Shown: positions 16,773 through 25,832, counted from the stretch's first letter. The stretch is DNA of 50,505 nucleotides from Nitrospinota bacterium (GCA_029881335.1 JAOUMU010000008.1:1-50505), one strand, 5' to 3'. The notes: generated by a model not told the origin, from the letters alone. Translations and numbers: made by a program.

Positions 16773-17771
16773 CTACATGAGCCCGATCAATTCATCGAAA
16801 GATACGGAGGGGCTCCAGCCCAGCTGCTGGCGGGCTTTGGATGAATCCCCAACCATGACGCAATCCTCCGCCGGACGGAAAAACTCCGGATTAACTTTTA
16901 CCATCATCCTTCCGGTGGCCGCTTCATAACCGCGCTCCTCTAGCCCCTGGCCTTCCCACCGCAAGCCAATCCCCCCCTTATGCCGGAACATGGCCTCCAC
17001 GAACTGGCGCACTGTATGGGCCTGGCCTGTGGCGAAGACATAATCGTCCGGCTGGTCCGCCTGCAGCGCCAGCCACATGCCACGGACGTAATCCGGGGCC
17101 CAACCCCAGTCCCTTTGCGCGCTCAGGTTACCCAGGGTCACGGGGCTGCCGTCGGCCAGGGCTTCAGTCACCGCGTCTCGGATTATCATGGTGACGAACT
17201 GTTGTCCCCTTCGGTCCGACTCGTGGTTGTACATGATGCCGGAGCAGGCGAAAAGGCCGCTGTGCCGGCGATAGCTTCCGGCAAGCGAATGGGCCAGCGC
17301 CTTGGATGCTCCGTATGGATTGCGGGGGCCCAGGGGGGTGTCCTCGTTTTGTGGCGAGCCTGCGCGGTCGGAAAATATCTCCGCGGAAGAGGCTTGAAAG
17401 AAGCGGGCGGTATTTGTTTGGCCGCAGCTTACAATCGCCTCCAGTATATTCAGCGGGCAGATGGCGTTTACCATGACAGTTTCCCTGGGATTCTGGACGC
17501 TTTGGGCCGGGCTGCTCTGGGCGGCCAGGTTGTATATCTCATCCGGCCCAAGAGAGCGAACCAGGCTCTCCACCTCTTCTTGGCTGGTGATGTCGGTCTC
17601 GTGCAAGGTGACTTTGTCGGCGGGGAATCCATGGTATGAGGCCAGGCGGAATCGACTTTTATCCAGGTTTCTGCAAACGCCGTGGACCGAGTATCCCTTG
17701 TCAATCAGCATTTGCGCCAGGTAGGAGCCATCCTGGCTGGTGATTCCAGTGATGATCGCCAGGCGGCTCAT
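16773..17771 (-). CDS. GDP-mannose 4,6-dehydratase paralogue (extended SDR sugar-nucleotide enzyme)
   Basis: 332 residues. The NAD(P)-binding GITSQDGSYLAQ (about 8-19) is close to that of Gmd. The catalytic Tyr-Lys pair is in NPYGASKALAH. The Thr-x-Glu of true Gmd is SSAEIF here (Ser for Thr, Glu kept), and the FGK following it is replaced by FSD. The loop DRRGQQFVT corresponds to the RRGENFVT of Gmd. It is likely a nucleotide-sugar dehydratase, epimerase or reductase acting on the product of the adjacent gmd, or on a related GDP-sugar. Which reaction it performs cannot be decided. It begins 14 bases after gmd ends. Confidence 0.8.
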   Translation of the reverse strand: MSRLAIITGITSQDGSYLAQMLIDKGYSVHGVCRNLDKSRFRLASYHGFPADKVTLHETDITSQEEVESLVRSLGPDEIYNLAAQSSPAQSVQNPRETVMVNAICPLNILEAIVSCGQTNTARFFQASSAEIFSDRAGSPQNEDTPLGPRNPYGASKALAHSLAGSYRRHSGLFACSGIMYNHESDRRGQQFVTMIIRDAVTEALADGSPVTLGNLSAQRDWGWAPDYVRGMWLALQADQPDDYVFATGQAHTVRQFVEAMFRHKGGIGLRWEGQGLEERGYEAATGRMMVKVNPEFFRPAEDCVMVGDSSKARQQLGWSPSVSFDELIGLM

Positions 17772-17785
17772 GGGCGTTTCAGGAT

Positions 17786-18826
17786 TTACGGCGTGACCCC
17801 GAAGAGCGCCATGTCCGACTCCACCATCATGCGCACCAGCTCTTCGAAGGATGTCTGGGCCTTCCAGCCCAGCTTGCTATGGGCCAAAGAGGGGTCGCCA
17901 ACCAGGGTCTCCACCTCCGCGGGGCGGTAGTAGCGTGGGTCCACCACCACCAGGATCTTGCCGGTATCAGGATCGACACCCTCTTCGTCCGGCCCCTCGC
18001 CTCGCCATTGGATGCTCCTGCCGGCGACGGCGAAGGCGGCGTTCACGAAATCCCGCACAGTCTTTTGCGCTCCGGTGGCCAGCACATAGTCTCCCGGCTC
18101 CTCCTGCTGAACCATTCTCCACATCCCCTCCACATAGTCCTTGGCGTATCCCCAGTCCCGCAGGGCGTTGAGGTTGCCCAGATGTATGTTCTCCTGCTTT
18201 CCGGCCATGATCTTGGCCAACGACATGGTGATCTTGCGGGTGACGAAGTTTTCTCCCCTGCGGGGGGATTCGTGGTTGAACAGGATTCCGCTGGAGGCGT
18301 GGAGCCCATACGCCTCGCGATAGTTGACAGTGACCCAATGGGCATAGACCTTGGCCACGCCATATGGGCTTCTGGGATAGAAGGGGGTGGTTTCCCTCTG
18401 CGGGGTTTCGGCCACCTTGCCGAACATCTCTGATGTGGACGCCTGGTAGAACCGTATATGTTTCTGGTCGCTCTTGGATCGGATCGACTCGAGCAGCCGC
18501 AAGGCCCCCACAGCGTCCACCTGGGCGGTGTACTCCGGGGTCTCGAAACTGATGGCCACATGGCTTTGAGCGGCCAGGTTGTATACCTCGTCTGGCAAGA
18601 GCATGTCGATCAGCCGGGATATGTTCAGCGAGTCGGTGACATCGCCATAGTGGATAGTAATCCGGTCTTTATTGGCCGGATCAGAAAGCAGATGCTCTAT
18701 TCTGCCACGGTTGAAAAGAGAGGAGCGGCGGACTATCCCATGAACCTCGTATCCCTTTTCCAGGAGTAATTCGGCCAAATATGAGCCATCCTGCCCGGAG
18801 ATGCCGGTTATAAGCGCCCTCTTCAC
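17786..18826 (-). CDS. gmd: GDP-mannose 4,6-dehydratase
   Basis: 346 residues. It converts GDP-mannose to GDP-4-keto-6-deoxy-mannose, precursor of GDP-D-rhamnose, GDP-fucose and others. Diagnostic sequence: [19 protein letters not shown] at the N-terminus, the catalytic STSEMFG (Thr and Glu), YGVAK (Tyr-x3-Lys) and [11 protein letters not shown]. The match to Gmd is nearly complete in every block. It heads the minus-strand operon gmd, gmd-like, GT4, methyltransferase, GT4. No GDP-fucose synthase (fcl) lies in the window, so the final sugar is unknown. The gene is divergent from the sugar-transferase gene, sharing about 200 bases of upstream sequence. Confidence 0.95.
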   Translation of the reverse strand: MKRALITGISGQDGSYLAELLLEKGYEVHGIVRRSSLFNRGRIEHLLSDPANKDRITIHYGDVTDSLNISRLIDMLLPDEVYNLAAQSHVAISFETPEYTAQVDAVGALRLLESIRSKSDQKHIRFYQASTSEMFGKVAETPQRETTPFYPRSPYGVAKVYAHWVTVNYREAYGLHASSGILFNHESPRRGENFVTRKITMSLAKIMAGKQENIHLGNLNALRDWGYAKDYVEGMWRMVQQEEPGDYVLATGAQKTVRDFVNAAFAVAGRSIQWRGEGPDEEGVDPDTGKILVVVDPRYYRPAEVETLVGDPSLAHSKLGWKAQTSFEELVRMMVESDMALFGVTP

Positions 18827-18947
18827 TATGTAGAACCTTTTGAGATTATGAGTTAATCAGACAAACCAGTCTATTGTAATGGCGGGGGGATGTAAAGCAC
18901 GGAAGCAGCGGAGGGCGCCAGAAAATGGTGGTTAAATGCCACAAACA

Positions 18948-18976
18948 TTGACATGCGCTGTAATACGGGACATAAT
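18948..18976 (+). promoter_or_regulatory. Sigma-70-like promoter for the polyprenyl-phosphate sugar transferase
   Basis: TTGACA (18948-18953) and CATAAT (18971-18976) are separated by exactly 17 bases. The predicted start of transcription is near 18983. This lies inside the longest possible reading frame, which opens at 18953, so translation must begin further downstream; the ATG at 19037 is the best candidate. Confidence 0.6.
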
Positions 18977-19036
18977 ACGCTGTTAAAGCATGTAGCATGT
19001 GGGGGCAATGACGAGAAAGCCGTCTTGGATCTGATA

Positions 19037-20488
19037 ATGAAGAACACATCATCGGCGGGCTCTGCCCCGGAAGAAGAGCAAAGACTGGATTCGCGATCCA
19101 GCCGGGTCCATGTGGAGGCCCAGATCGAGTTTTTCTGGATTCGGATCTTTGTTGACGGGGCTATTTCGGGGCTTTTCCTGTACTTTTTCACCATCCTGCG
19201 GTCCCCCTTTTTCCCGATTCCATACCAGATACTCATGGTCCTTTCCCTATTGCTGATGACGCTGTTTTACAGGTCCATCAATGTATACGAGGACAACCAG
19301 GACGCAGTGGCTTTTTTAATGAAGCTTTTACGGGCGTGGGTGAGCGTGGCCCTGACTCTGGTGGCCCTCGGTTTTTTGACGAAGACCTCCAGCATTTTTT
19401 CCAGGCAGATATTGGTCGCCTGGATACTGGCCAGCTTTTCCGCGCAATTTGCCGTCAACATTCTGATGGTGTGGCTCGTGACCAGATTCAACGCCACCTC
19501 GACTGTGAAGGAAAAGGCTATATTGGTGGGCGCCGGTGAGCTGGCAGAGGATTTAGCCGACCGCGTCAATGGGAACAAATGGCTTTCCACAGAAATTGTG
19601 GGGGTGCTGGAGGATGACGAAGGGATAGTTTCCAGGTGGTCGATGGAAAAAGCGCCAGTCCTGGGCAGGATGGTGGACCTGGAGCGAGTGATCGAGGAGA
19701 ATAATATCAAGTGTGTGTATATCACGCTCCCGCTGGCCGCCACGGCCCTGGTGGAGAGTTTCTACTTGAAGCTGCTGCCGCTGAATGTGGATATAAAGTG
19801 GGTCCCGGACCTGTCCGGGCTGATGCTAATCAATCCAAATATAAAAGAGATCGGCGGCATGGCGGTGTTTTCGCTTTCGGAGACTCCGCTGGTGGGCAGT
19901 CGCGCGGTGGCCAAGGTGGTTTTCGATTGGTCTCTGGCGGTCATGGCGCTGGTCGCGCTCAGCCCGGTGATGCTGGCCACGGCGGTGGCGATAAAAATCA
20001 TGATGCCAGGCCCAGTGTTTTTCAGGCAGGTTCGGCACGGGTGGAACGGCAAGGAATTCAATGTGTGGAAGTTCCGCAGTATGGTGATGCCTGAAAAGGA
20101 AAATGAAGAGTTCCTGCAGGCTACCAGGGGCGACAAGAGGGTCACCAGGCTGGGCCATTTTCTGCGCAAAACCAGCATCGACGAACTCCCCCAGTTGTTC
20201 AACGTGATAACTGGCGACATGTCACTGGTGGGGCCCAGGCCGCACCCCGTGGCGCTGAACGACTTTTACGACAGGAAGATAGAGGCCTATCTGGCCCGCC
20301 ACAGGATCAAGCCGGGGATCACAGGCCTGGCCCAGATAAGTGGCTTCCGTGGGGAGACTGATACCGTGGAGAAAATGCGTAAGAGGGTGGAGTATGACCT
20401 GGAATATATTAACAACTGGTCGTTGGCCCTGGATATGAAAATTCTGGTAAAGACCGTTTTTGTCCTGTTCTCCAAAGAAGCTTACTGA
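19037..20488 (+). CDS. Polyprenyl-phosphate sugar-1-phosphate transferase (exopolysaccharide initiation)
   Basis: 483 residues from the ATG at 19037, chosen because a promoter at 18948-18976 excludes the upstream ATG; the ribosome site is weak. The domain order is that of exopolysaccharide glycosylphosphotransferases. Four N-terminal membrane helices come first, then a Rossmann-like CoA-binding-type domain (ILVGAGELAEDL). A fifth membrane helix (FDWSLAVMALVALSPVML, from about 294) leads into the bacterial sugar transferase domain, with MPGPVFFRQVRHG, WKFRSM, SIDELPQLFNV near 380 and DMSLVGPRPHP near 395. It would start glycan assembly by loading a sugar phosphate on undecaprenyl phosphate at the inner membrane. 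The divergent gmd operon is its likely partner. Confidence 0.9.
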   Translation: MKNTSSAGSAPEEEQRLDSRSSRVHVEAQIEFFWIRIFVDGAISGLFLYFFTILRSPFFPIPYQILMVLSLLLMTLFYRSINVYEDNQDAVAFLMKLLRAWVSVALTLVALGFLTKTSSIFSRQILVAWILASFSAQFAVNILMVWLVTRFNATSTVKEKAILVGAGELAEDLADRVNGNKWLSTEIVGVLEDDEGIVSRWSMEKAPVLGRMVDLERVIEENNIKCVYITLPLAATALVESFYLKLLPLNVDIKWVPDLSGLMLINPNIKEIGGMAVFSLSETPLVGSRAVAKVVFDWSLAVMALVALSPVMLATAVAIKIMMPGPVFFRQVRHGWNGKEFNVWKFRSMVMPEKENEEFLQATRGDKRVTRLGHFLRKTSIDELPQLFNVITGDMSLVGPRPHPVALNDFYDRKIEAYLARHRIKPGITGLAQISGFRGETDTVEKMRKRVEYDLEYINNWSLALDMKILVKTVFVLFSKEAY

Positions 20489-20578
20489 CCATGCCGCCGG
20501 GGGGGGCGCCGTTCACCTCACGAAAGGTGTATATTCGATACATGTTGAACCAGAGCATGTGATCAAGGGGTGGAGCCA

Positions 20579-21931
20579 ATGGAAGGACTGAGTTCATTTT
20601 TCCGGCTGAAAGAGCGCGGGACCGATATCCGGACGGAGATCACTGCCGGGGCATCCACGTTCCTTACCATGAGCTATATCATCTTTGTCCAGCCTGCCGT
20701 CCTTTCCGCTGTCGGGATGGATTTCGGCTCCGTAATGATAGCCACCTGCATCTCCTCGGCCATCGGCTCCATATTGATGGGCGTCCTGGCCAATTACCCA
20801 ATTGCCCTGGCCCCGGCCATGGGTCACAACTTCTTCTTTGTCTTCACCGTGTGCGGCGCTGTCGCTGTCGGGGGGATGGGGCTTTCGTGGCAGCAGGCGC
20901 TGGCGGCCAATTTTATTTCCGGATTCTTGTTGCTGGTTCTTTGCCTTCTCGGGGCGGTGGACTATATAATCCACGCCGTTCCCAATTGCCTTCGTCATGG
21001 CATCGCGGTGGGGATTGGCCTGCTGATCGCTCTTTTGGGCCTGGAGTGGGGCGGGATAGTGGTGGACGCGCCTGGTACCCTTGTGGGAATGGGCCGCGTG
21101 GGAAGCCCTCCCGCGCTTCTCACCATATTCGGGACTTTTCTAATCGCGGCCCTGATGATAAGAAAGATGAAGGGAGCTATCCTGGTGGGGATTCTGACGT
21201 GCGCGGGGCTGGCATTGGCTTTCGGCATGGCCGAGTTCAAGGGTATAGCTGGTGCTCCCCCATCGATCAGGCCCACATTTTTCCAGTTCGATTTTAGCGG
21301 ACTTTTCGCTCATGCCCAGTTCTGGATGGTGATTGCCATTTTCCTGTTTCTGGACCTTTTCGACACTATCGGCACGCTGGTGGGAGTGGGGGCAAAGGCT
21401 GGGCTGGTGGACAGGGAGGGGCGGATGCCACAGGGGCAAAAGGCTATAGGCGCGGACGCGGGCGCCACGGTGGCGGGGACGATCCTGGGCACTTCCACCA
21501 TCACCTCCTACATCGAAAGCGCGGCGGGTGTGGCAGCCGGGGGAAGGACCGGGCTGACGGCGATGACAACGGGCGCGCTGTTCCTGTTGGCGGTGTTATT
21601 CGCCCCTTTGGCGCAGACTGTGGGGGGCGGTTATGAGGTGGCTCCTGGTGTCTGGCTCTATCCAGTGATCGCGCCTGCGCTGATCGTGGTGGGGAGCCTG
21701 ATGTTCTCCTTGGCCAGGGAGATAGACTGGAAGGAGCCGACCGACGCCTTTAGCGCTTACCTGACCATAATCATCATTCCCCTGACCGTGAGCATCACCG
21801 AAGGGATAGCCGCAGGTTTCATATCCTACTCGCTGCTTAGGACAGTTAAAGGCGATTTTTGGAAGATCAGCCCTCTGATTCATGTTCTGGCGGCGCTTTT
21901 TCTCCTGCGCTACACATTCCTGATGGGGTGA
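20579..21931 (+). CDS. AzgA-type purine (adenine/guanine/hypoxanthine) permease, NCS2 family
   Basis: 450 residues and about 12-14 membrane helices. The ATG at 20579 follows AAGGGG at 20565-20570 with good spacing; the GTG 9 bases upstream is less likely. The opening FRLKERGTDIRTEITAGASTF and TMSYIIFVQP are hallmarks of the AzgA branch of NCS2 transporters. They are followed by GMDFGSVMIATC, PAMGHNFFFVF and FLFLDLFDTIGTLVGVG. It probably imports purine bases with protons. It is not functionally linked to the polysaccharide genes before it or to nfnAB after it. Confidence 0.92.
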   Translation: MEGLSSFFRLKERGTDIRTEITAGASTFLTMSYIIFVQPAVLSAVGMDFGSVMIATCISSAIGSILMGVLANYPIALAPAMGHNFFFVFTVCGAVAVGGMGLSWQQALAANFISGFLLLVLCLLGAVDYIIHAVPNCLRHGIAVGIGLLIALLGLEWGGIVVDAPGTLVGMGRVGSPPALLTIFGTFLIAALMIRKMKGAILVGILTCAGLALAFGMAEFKGIAGAPPSIRPTFFQFDFSGLFAHAQFWMVIAIFLFLDLFDTIGTLVGVGAKAGLVDREGRMPQGQKAIGADAGATVAGTILGTSTITSYIESAAGVAAGGRTGLTAMTTGALFLLAVLFAPLAQTVGGGYEVAPGVWLYPVIAPALIVVGSLMFSLAREIDWKEPTDAFSAYLTIIIIPLTVSITEGIAAGFISYSLLRTVKGDFWKISPLIHVLAALFLLRYTFLMG

Positions 21932-22209
21932 TCCTGGCTTTTTTAGCGATTCAAAATAAATACAAATATCCCTTTCACTATTCCTCCCAAGGCAATATAA
22001 TGGGCACCCGAAGTGGGGTAGATCTCGCATGGTGGCCTTCGGGTCATGTTGCGCAGTTGGCTAGACTTCGGCGCATAGCCGCCGGGATTCCAGAAAAGAA
22101 ACAACGTTCCCGGCCCTTATCATCTTGTTAAAATGCGGGGTTTGTGTTAATGCTATTAATCTTGCCCTGAAGAAAGAAAAAAAACCTCAAGATTTGGAGA
22201 TCTTTCTTA
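21932..22209. other. Intergenic region before nfnA
   Basis: 278 bases without a gene. A small inverted repeat (CACCCGAAG at about 22006-22014 with CTTCGGGT near 22038-22045) is visible. The last 60 bases are A/T-rich and end in the ribosome site GGAGA (22196-22200), 9 bases before the nfnA start. I see no convincing -35/-10 pair and no terminator with a T-run for the permease gene. Confidence 0.4.
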
Positions 22210-23859
22210 ATGACCGACATCGCAAAGGAGACAGTGAAGAAGTTCGCCTCCAGAGAAATTGCAAAGCTGCAAACCACCCTGGACGAAATCAAGACCCTTA
22301 CCGGCCTGAGCGCCGAGCAAAAACAGGAGATCGCCTCCGGGATTATCCCGCTGTTTTACAGGGATCATTCACAGGACGAAGATCTGGACAGCCTGATCCG
22401 GAACGCGGAAACTACCCTGGCCTCGCTGGGAGGGGATGTGACGCCCGTAATGATCAGCCACCTGGTGGAGGCGGATATGGAGTCCGTGGATCATTTTGCC
22501 AGGGTCCTGGGGGAGATAGGCACGCCGGCGGTAGAGCCCGTGCTAAAGGCCTTGGAGGAGCATTCCGATGATGGCTACGTGCTGACCAGCCTCTTGCAGG
22601 CCATGAGTTATTTTAGGGATGAAAGCGCCCTGAAAACCATGCGCACGGCTTTCGATTATACAGGCCACGCCAACCCGCAAGTCCGCTCCGCCGCCCTACA
22701 CTGCATGGGCCGCGTGGCAAACAACCTGGATCTGGCCCATGCCACCACCGAGGAGCGGGGCAAAATGTTCGAAGCGGTCTTCGCATCGCTGTCGGCGCCC
22801 AAAGCCATCACCCGGCTGCACGCCGTGCGGGCCCTGGGCGAGATGCTGCGCAACAGCTACCTCACCGGGGAGCAGGTGGACAAGACCCACAAGGCACTGC
22901 GGGCAATCCTGGGCTTCGATGATTTCGAGTGGGACATAGCCTATATTGTCCGCGCCGAAGCGGACAGGTATCTGCACCTTTGCAGGGAGCCTTCCCCCAA
23001 AGGGGGCAAAGGCGACAGCAGTGGGAGGTACCAACAGGAGTTCACGGTCATGGAGAAACGGGAGCTTGTCCCGCTGACCCATTACATGCGGATCCACGCG
23101 CCGCTTATCGCCCAGAAAATCCAGGCCGGCCAGTTCATCATCATCCGCCCAAACGCCCACAGCGAGCGAATTCCCCTCTCCATCTGTGGATGGAACAGGG
23201 AAGAGGGATACCTGGAGATTGTGGTAATGGGCTGCGGCCGCACTTCCATGGAGACCATTTCCAAGAACGTGGGCGACAAGCTGCAGGACGTTGTGGGCCC
23301 TCTGGGTCAGCGCTCTCATATTCGCAAGCATGACGGCGCCTGTGTGGTGCTCGGCGGCGGATATGGCACGGGCGCCGTGATCCCCACCGCCAGGGACTTA
23401 AAGGCCCTGGGCAACAAGGTGTACGGGGTGGTGGGCGCCCGCACCAAGGATCTTCTGATCATGGTGGACGAGCTCCGCGAAGTATGTGACGAAGTTATTG
23501 TCACCACCAACGACGGCTCCGACGGGATAGAGGGATTCGTCACTCACGCCCTGGACAAGATCATGAAACAGGAGCCGGTTTCCTACACATTGGCCGTGGG
23601 GCCTGTGCCTATGATGATGGCGGTGACCAAGATGAATGAAGGAACGGACATCGAGGGGTGGGTGTCCCTAAACGCCATAATGGTGGACGGCACCGGTATG
23701 TGCGGCGCCTGTCGTGTTTCCGTGGGCTCGAAGACCAAGTTCGCCTGTTTCCACGGGCCGGATTTTCTGGGCAAGGATGTGGATTTCACAGAACTGACAA
23801 AGAGGCAGAAGATGTTTGTGGACAAGGAAGAAATCGCCATGGCAGCGTTCGGGAAATAG
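22210..23859 (+). CDS. HEAT-repeat domain fused to NfnA-type ferredoxin:NADP oxidoreductase small subunit
   Basis: 549 residues. Residues 1 to about 270 are helical repeats of the HEAT type (ARVLGEIGTPAVEPVLKALEE; RTAFDYTGHANPQVRSAALH; TRLHAVRALGEML). Residues about 280-549 are the NfnA/sulfide dehydrogenase FAD and NAD module: HAPLIAQKIQAGQFIIIRP, IPLSICGW, LGGGYGTGAVIPTARDLKALG. The [2Fe-2S] site follows, with Asp493, Cys498, Cys501 and Cys513 in the pattern seen in Thermotoga NfnA (DGTGMCGAC, then FACFHGP). NfnAB couples NADH and NADPH to ferredoxin by flavin-based bifurcation. NfnA is normally about 280 residues, so the HEAT half is an extra module, perhaps for docking. It stands 12 bases before nfnB. 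The reaction is inferred from the family. Confidence 0.85.
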   Translation: MTDIAKETVKKFASREIAKLQTTLDEIKTLTGLSAEQKQEIASGIIPLFYRDHSQDEDLDSLIRNAETTLASLGGDVTPVMISHLVEADMESVDHFARVLGEIGTPAVEPVLKALEEHSDDGYVLTSLLQAMSYFRDESALKTMRTAFDYTGHANPQVRSAALHCMGRVANNLDLAHATTEERGKMFEAVFASLSAPKAITRLHAVRALGEMLRNSYLTGEQVDKTHKALRAILGFDDFEWDIAYIVRAEADRYLHLCREPSPKGGKGDSSGRYQQEFTVMEKRELVPLTHYMRIHAPLIAQKIQAGQFIIIRPNAHSERIPLSICGWNREEGYLEIVVMGCGRTSMETISKNVGDKLQDVVGPLGQRSHIRKHDGACVVLGGGYGTGAVIPTARDLKALGNKVYGVVGARTKDLLIMVDELREVCDEVIVTTNDGSDGIEGFVTHALDKIMKQEPVSYTLAVGPVPMMMAVTKMNEGTDIEGWVSLNAIMVDGTGMCGACRVSVGSKTKFACFHGPDFLGKDVDFTELTKRQKMFVDKEEIAMAAFGK

Positions 23860-23871
23860 GGAGGTGACCAT

Positions 23872-25371
23872 ATGAACGAGAAGAAAAAGATCAATACAAA
23901 GGAGCGGATGAAAAAGCCGCGCAACGAGATGCCGCTGCATGACGCGGCCAAGAGGATAACGAACTTCGAGGAAGTTCCAGTGGGGTACACTCTGGCGCAG
24001 GCCATGGACGAAGCGGGCCGCTGTATCCAGTGCAAGAAGCCGGAATGTATCGGCGGGTGCCCGGTGGGGATAGACATCCCCGCGTTTTTGGCCCTGCTGG
24101 AGGAAGGTGATGTGGCTGGGGCCGCGCGCAAGATAAGGGAGACAAACTTTCTTCCTGCAGCCTGTGGCCGTGTGTGCCCCCAGGATAAGCAATGCGAGGC
24201 GGTGTGTATCGTCGGCAAGAAGAACGACTCCGTGGCCATCGGCAACCTGGAGCGGTTCGTGGCCGACTACGAGAAGGAAACCAAAATGAACCGTATTCCG
24301 GAGATGCCGCCGGAAACTGGCAAACGCGTGGCGATCATCGGCAGCGGGCCAGCCGGGCTGACGGCCGCCTACGAGCTGCGAAAGCGCGGCCACGGTGTCA
24401 CCATCTTCGAGGCGTTCCACCGCGGTGGCGGTGTCATGGTATACGGCATTCCCCGTTTCCGTCTGCCCCTGGAGATTATCGACGACGACATTCAACTGCT
24501 CGTGGATATGGGTGTCGAAATCGTGTATGACATGATCATAGGCAATATCCTGTCCCTGGATGACCTGATCGACAAGGAAGGATTCGACGCGGTTTTCATC
24601 GGCACCGGCGCGGGCCTGCCGAAGATGCTGGGTATCCCCGGAGAGAATCTCAACGGCGTATATTCCGCCAATGAGTACCTGACCCGGATATACCTGATGC
24701 ATGCCATCCACTTTCCGGAAAACACAACTCCGCTGTTTCAGGGAAAAAAGATGGCCGTCATCGGCGCCGGGAACACCGCCATGGATACTCTGCGCACCGG
24801 CAAAAGGCTGGGGGCTGATGTCACCTGCTACTATCGCCGCTCCCGCGAGGAAGCGCCGGCCAGGAGCGAGGAGCTGGAGCACGCCGAACAGGAGTTTATT
24901 GACTTCAAGTGGCTGTCGAACCCCATCGAGTTCATCGGTGACGAGAACAACTTTGTGACGGGGATCAAGTGCGCCGTGATGGAGCTGTCCGAGCCGGACG
25001 ATTCCGGGCGTCGAAAGCCGGTCCCCACCGGGGAGACCTTCATCGACGAGGTGGATACCGTGGTCTTCTCCCTCGGTTGCGATGTGAATCCGATCATCCC
25101 GAATGCCACCCAGGATCTGCGGGTTAACAAATGGGGGATCATCATGGTGGATGAGGAGACCTGCCACACCAGCAAGAAAGGAGTCTTTGCAGGAGGCGAC
25201 GCCATAACCGGCGGCTCCACTGTCATCCTGGCTATGGGCCAGGCGAAGAACGCCGCCTTGAAAGTGCACGAATACCTGATGGGCGAATTCAACTATTCGC
25301 TGAATGTTCCTACGGACCCGAACTCTCCAGGCATACAATGGGTGGGAAGGTTCTCCAAGGGGAAGAGATAG
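23872..25371 (+). CDS. NfnB / GltD-like FAD- and iron-sulfur oxidoreductase large subunit
   Basis: 499 residues. The N-terminal domain binds two [4Fe-4S] clusters through CIQCKKPECIGGCPVG (about 55-70) and CGRVCPQDKQCEAVC (about 100-114). The FAD-binding Rossmann motif GSGPAGLTAAYELRKRGH is near 155-172. The NAD(P) motif GAGNTAMDTLRTGKRLG is near 299-315, and the second FAD signature GVFAGGDAITGGSTVI is near 441-456. The start has a strong ribosome site, GGAGGTGA. The pair with the NfnA-like gene 12 bases upstream distinguishes it from glutamate synthase small subunit, which pairs with gltB; none is present here. It may supply reduced ferredoxin for the reductive TCA cycle implied by ATP-citrate lyase, or balance NADPH. 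Confidence 0.88.
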   Translation: MNEKKKINTKERMKKPRNEMPLHDAAKRITNFEEVPVGYTLAQAMDEAGRCIQCKKPECIGGCPVGIDIPAFLALLEEGDVAGAARKIRETNFLPAACGRVCPQDKQCEAVCIVGKKNDSVAIGNLERFVADYEKETKMNRIPEMPPETGKRVAIIGSGPAGLTAAYELRKRGHGVTIFEAFHRGGGVMVYGIPRFRLPLEIIDDDIQLLVDMGVEIVYDMIIGNILSLDDLIDKEGFDAVFIGTGAGLPKMLGIPGENLNGVYSANEYLTRIYLMHAIHFPENTTPLFQGKKMAVIGAGNTAMDTLRTGKRLGADVTCYYRRSREEAPARSEELEHAEQEFIDFKWLSNPIEFIGDENNFVTGIKCAVMELSEPDDSGRRKPVPTGETFIDEVDTVVFSLGCDVNPIIPNATQDLRVNKWGIIMVDEETCHTSKKGVFAGGDAITGGSTVILAMGQAKNAALKVHEYLMGEFNYSLNVPTDPNSPGIQWVGRFSKGKR

Positions 25372-25395
25372 TCTATGACCTGAAACGGATACTAA

Positions 25396-25429
25396 CCGCC
25401 GTCCCAATCCGGGGCGGCGGATTTTTTTT
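25396..25429 (+). terminator. Rho-independent terminator after nfnB
   Basis: A 10-bp stem (25396-25405 with 25411-25420, one G-T pair) and a 5-base loop are followed by ATTTTTTTT. It lies 25 bases after the nfnB stop on the same strand and ends the nfnAB message. Confidence 0.85.
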
Positions 25430-25481
25430 GGGCGGGATGCCACTTTGCGCGGATCCAGTTCACGTCTGGCGTTTCGGATGA

Positions 25482-25502
25482 GATTCCGGATCAAGCCCGG
25501 AA
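25482..25502. repeat. Short palindromic element (TCCGG-N7-CCGGA)
   Basis: GATTCCGGATCAAGCCCGGAA resembles the ATTCCGG-ATCAAGC-CCGGAA elements that are scattered in many proteobacterial genomes. Only one copy is seen in this window. It sits between the nfnAB terminator and bcsA. Confidence 0.4.
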
Positions 25503-25749
25503 CGAAATACATAGATATCCTTTCTGCGAGCTTGCGGCGGTCGCAAATAGCAGTCTCATAATGATGTCTTGACGCAGATAATACAAAGGTCGTCCCACTC
25601 ACAAAGGCCGCTCAGCCTGGGCGCTGTTAATTGTGTAACAAAGCCAGTCAATAAAAGAGATTATCTTCCATCTCTGGGCAAGTTAGGCCATCAGGCCCGG
25701 GCTTCGGCCAATGTCGGCATTGGAACATGGTGGAAGGCTACAAAAGTAA

Positions 25750-25778
25750 TTGAAAATTTGGAGCGAAAAGTCTGATAG
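25750..25778 (+). promoter_or_regulatory. Promoter candidate for bcsABZC
   Basis: TTGAAA at 25750-25755 and TGATAG at 25773-25778 have 17 bases between them. The -10 box is weak. The start of transcription would lie about 50 bases before the bcsA start codon. Confidence 0.35.
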
Positions 25779-25832
25779 AATAAATCCAGACAGCTACAAA
25801 AAAGGAGTAGTTTTTAACCGTTCTATAAGAAA

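Larger units (their letters stand above)
25430..25832. other. Intergenic region before the cellulose operon
   Basis: About 400 bases with no convincing gene. Besides the short palindrome it holds an inverted repeat AGAGAT-N8-ATCTCT (25656-25661, 25670-25675) and a bcsA promoter candidate. I looked for a c-di-GMP riboswitch (GEMM-I pattern) and did not find its conserved core. The ribosome-site-like AAGGAG (25802-25807) lies 25 bases before the bcsA ATG, which is too far. Confidence 0.4.

Noticed and set aside
23668-25602. Open frame of 644 codons on the minus strand, antisense to nfnA/nfnB
   Set aside because: It lies fully opposite two well-identified genes and gives an amino-acid composition typical of a shadow frame (many His, Gln, Gly and Val). 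It arises from the GC-rich third positions of the real genes.
25569-25775. 68-codon frame upstream of bcsA
   Set aside because: It has a weak start, no ribosome site and no motif, and its composition is noncoding.
25560-25832. Possible c-di-GMP riboswitch before the cellulose operon
   Set aside because: The conserved GEMM-I core could not be found. Only a short CAAAGCC-like piece is present, without the partner stems.
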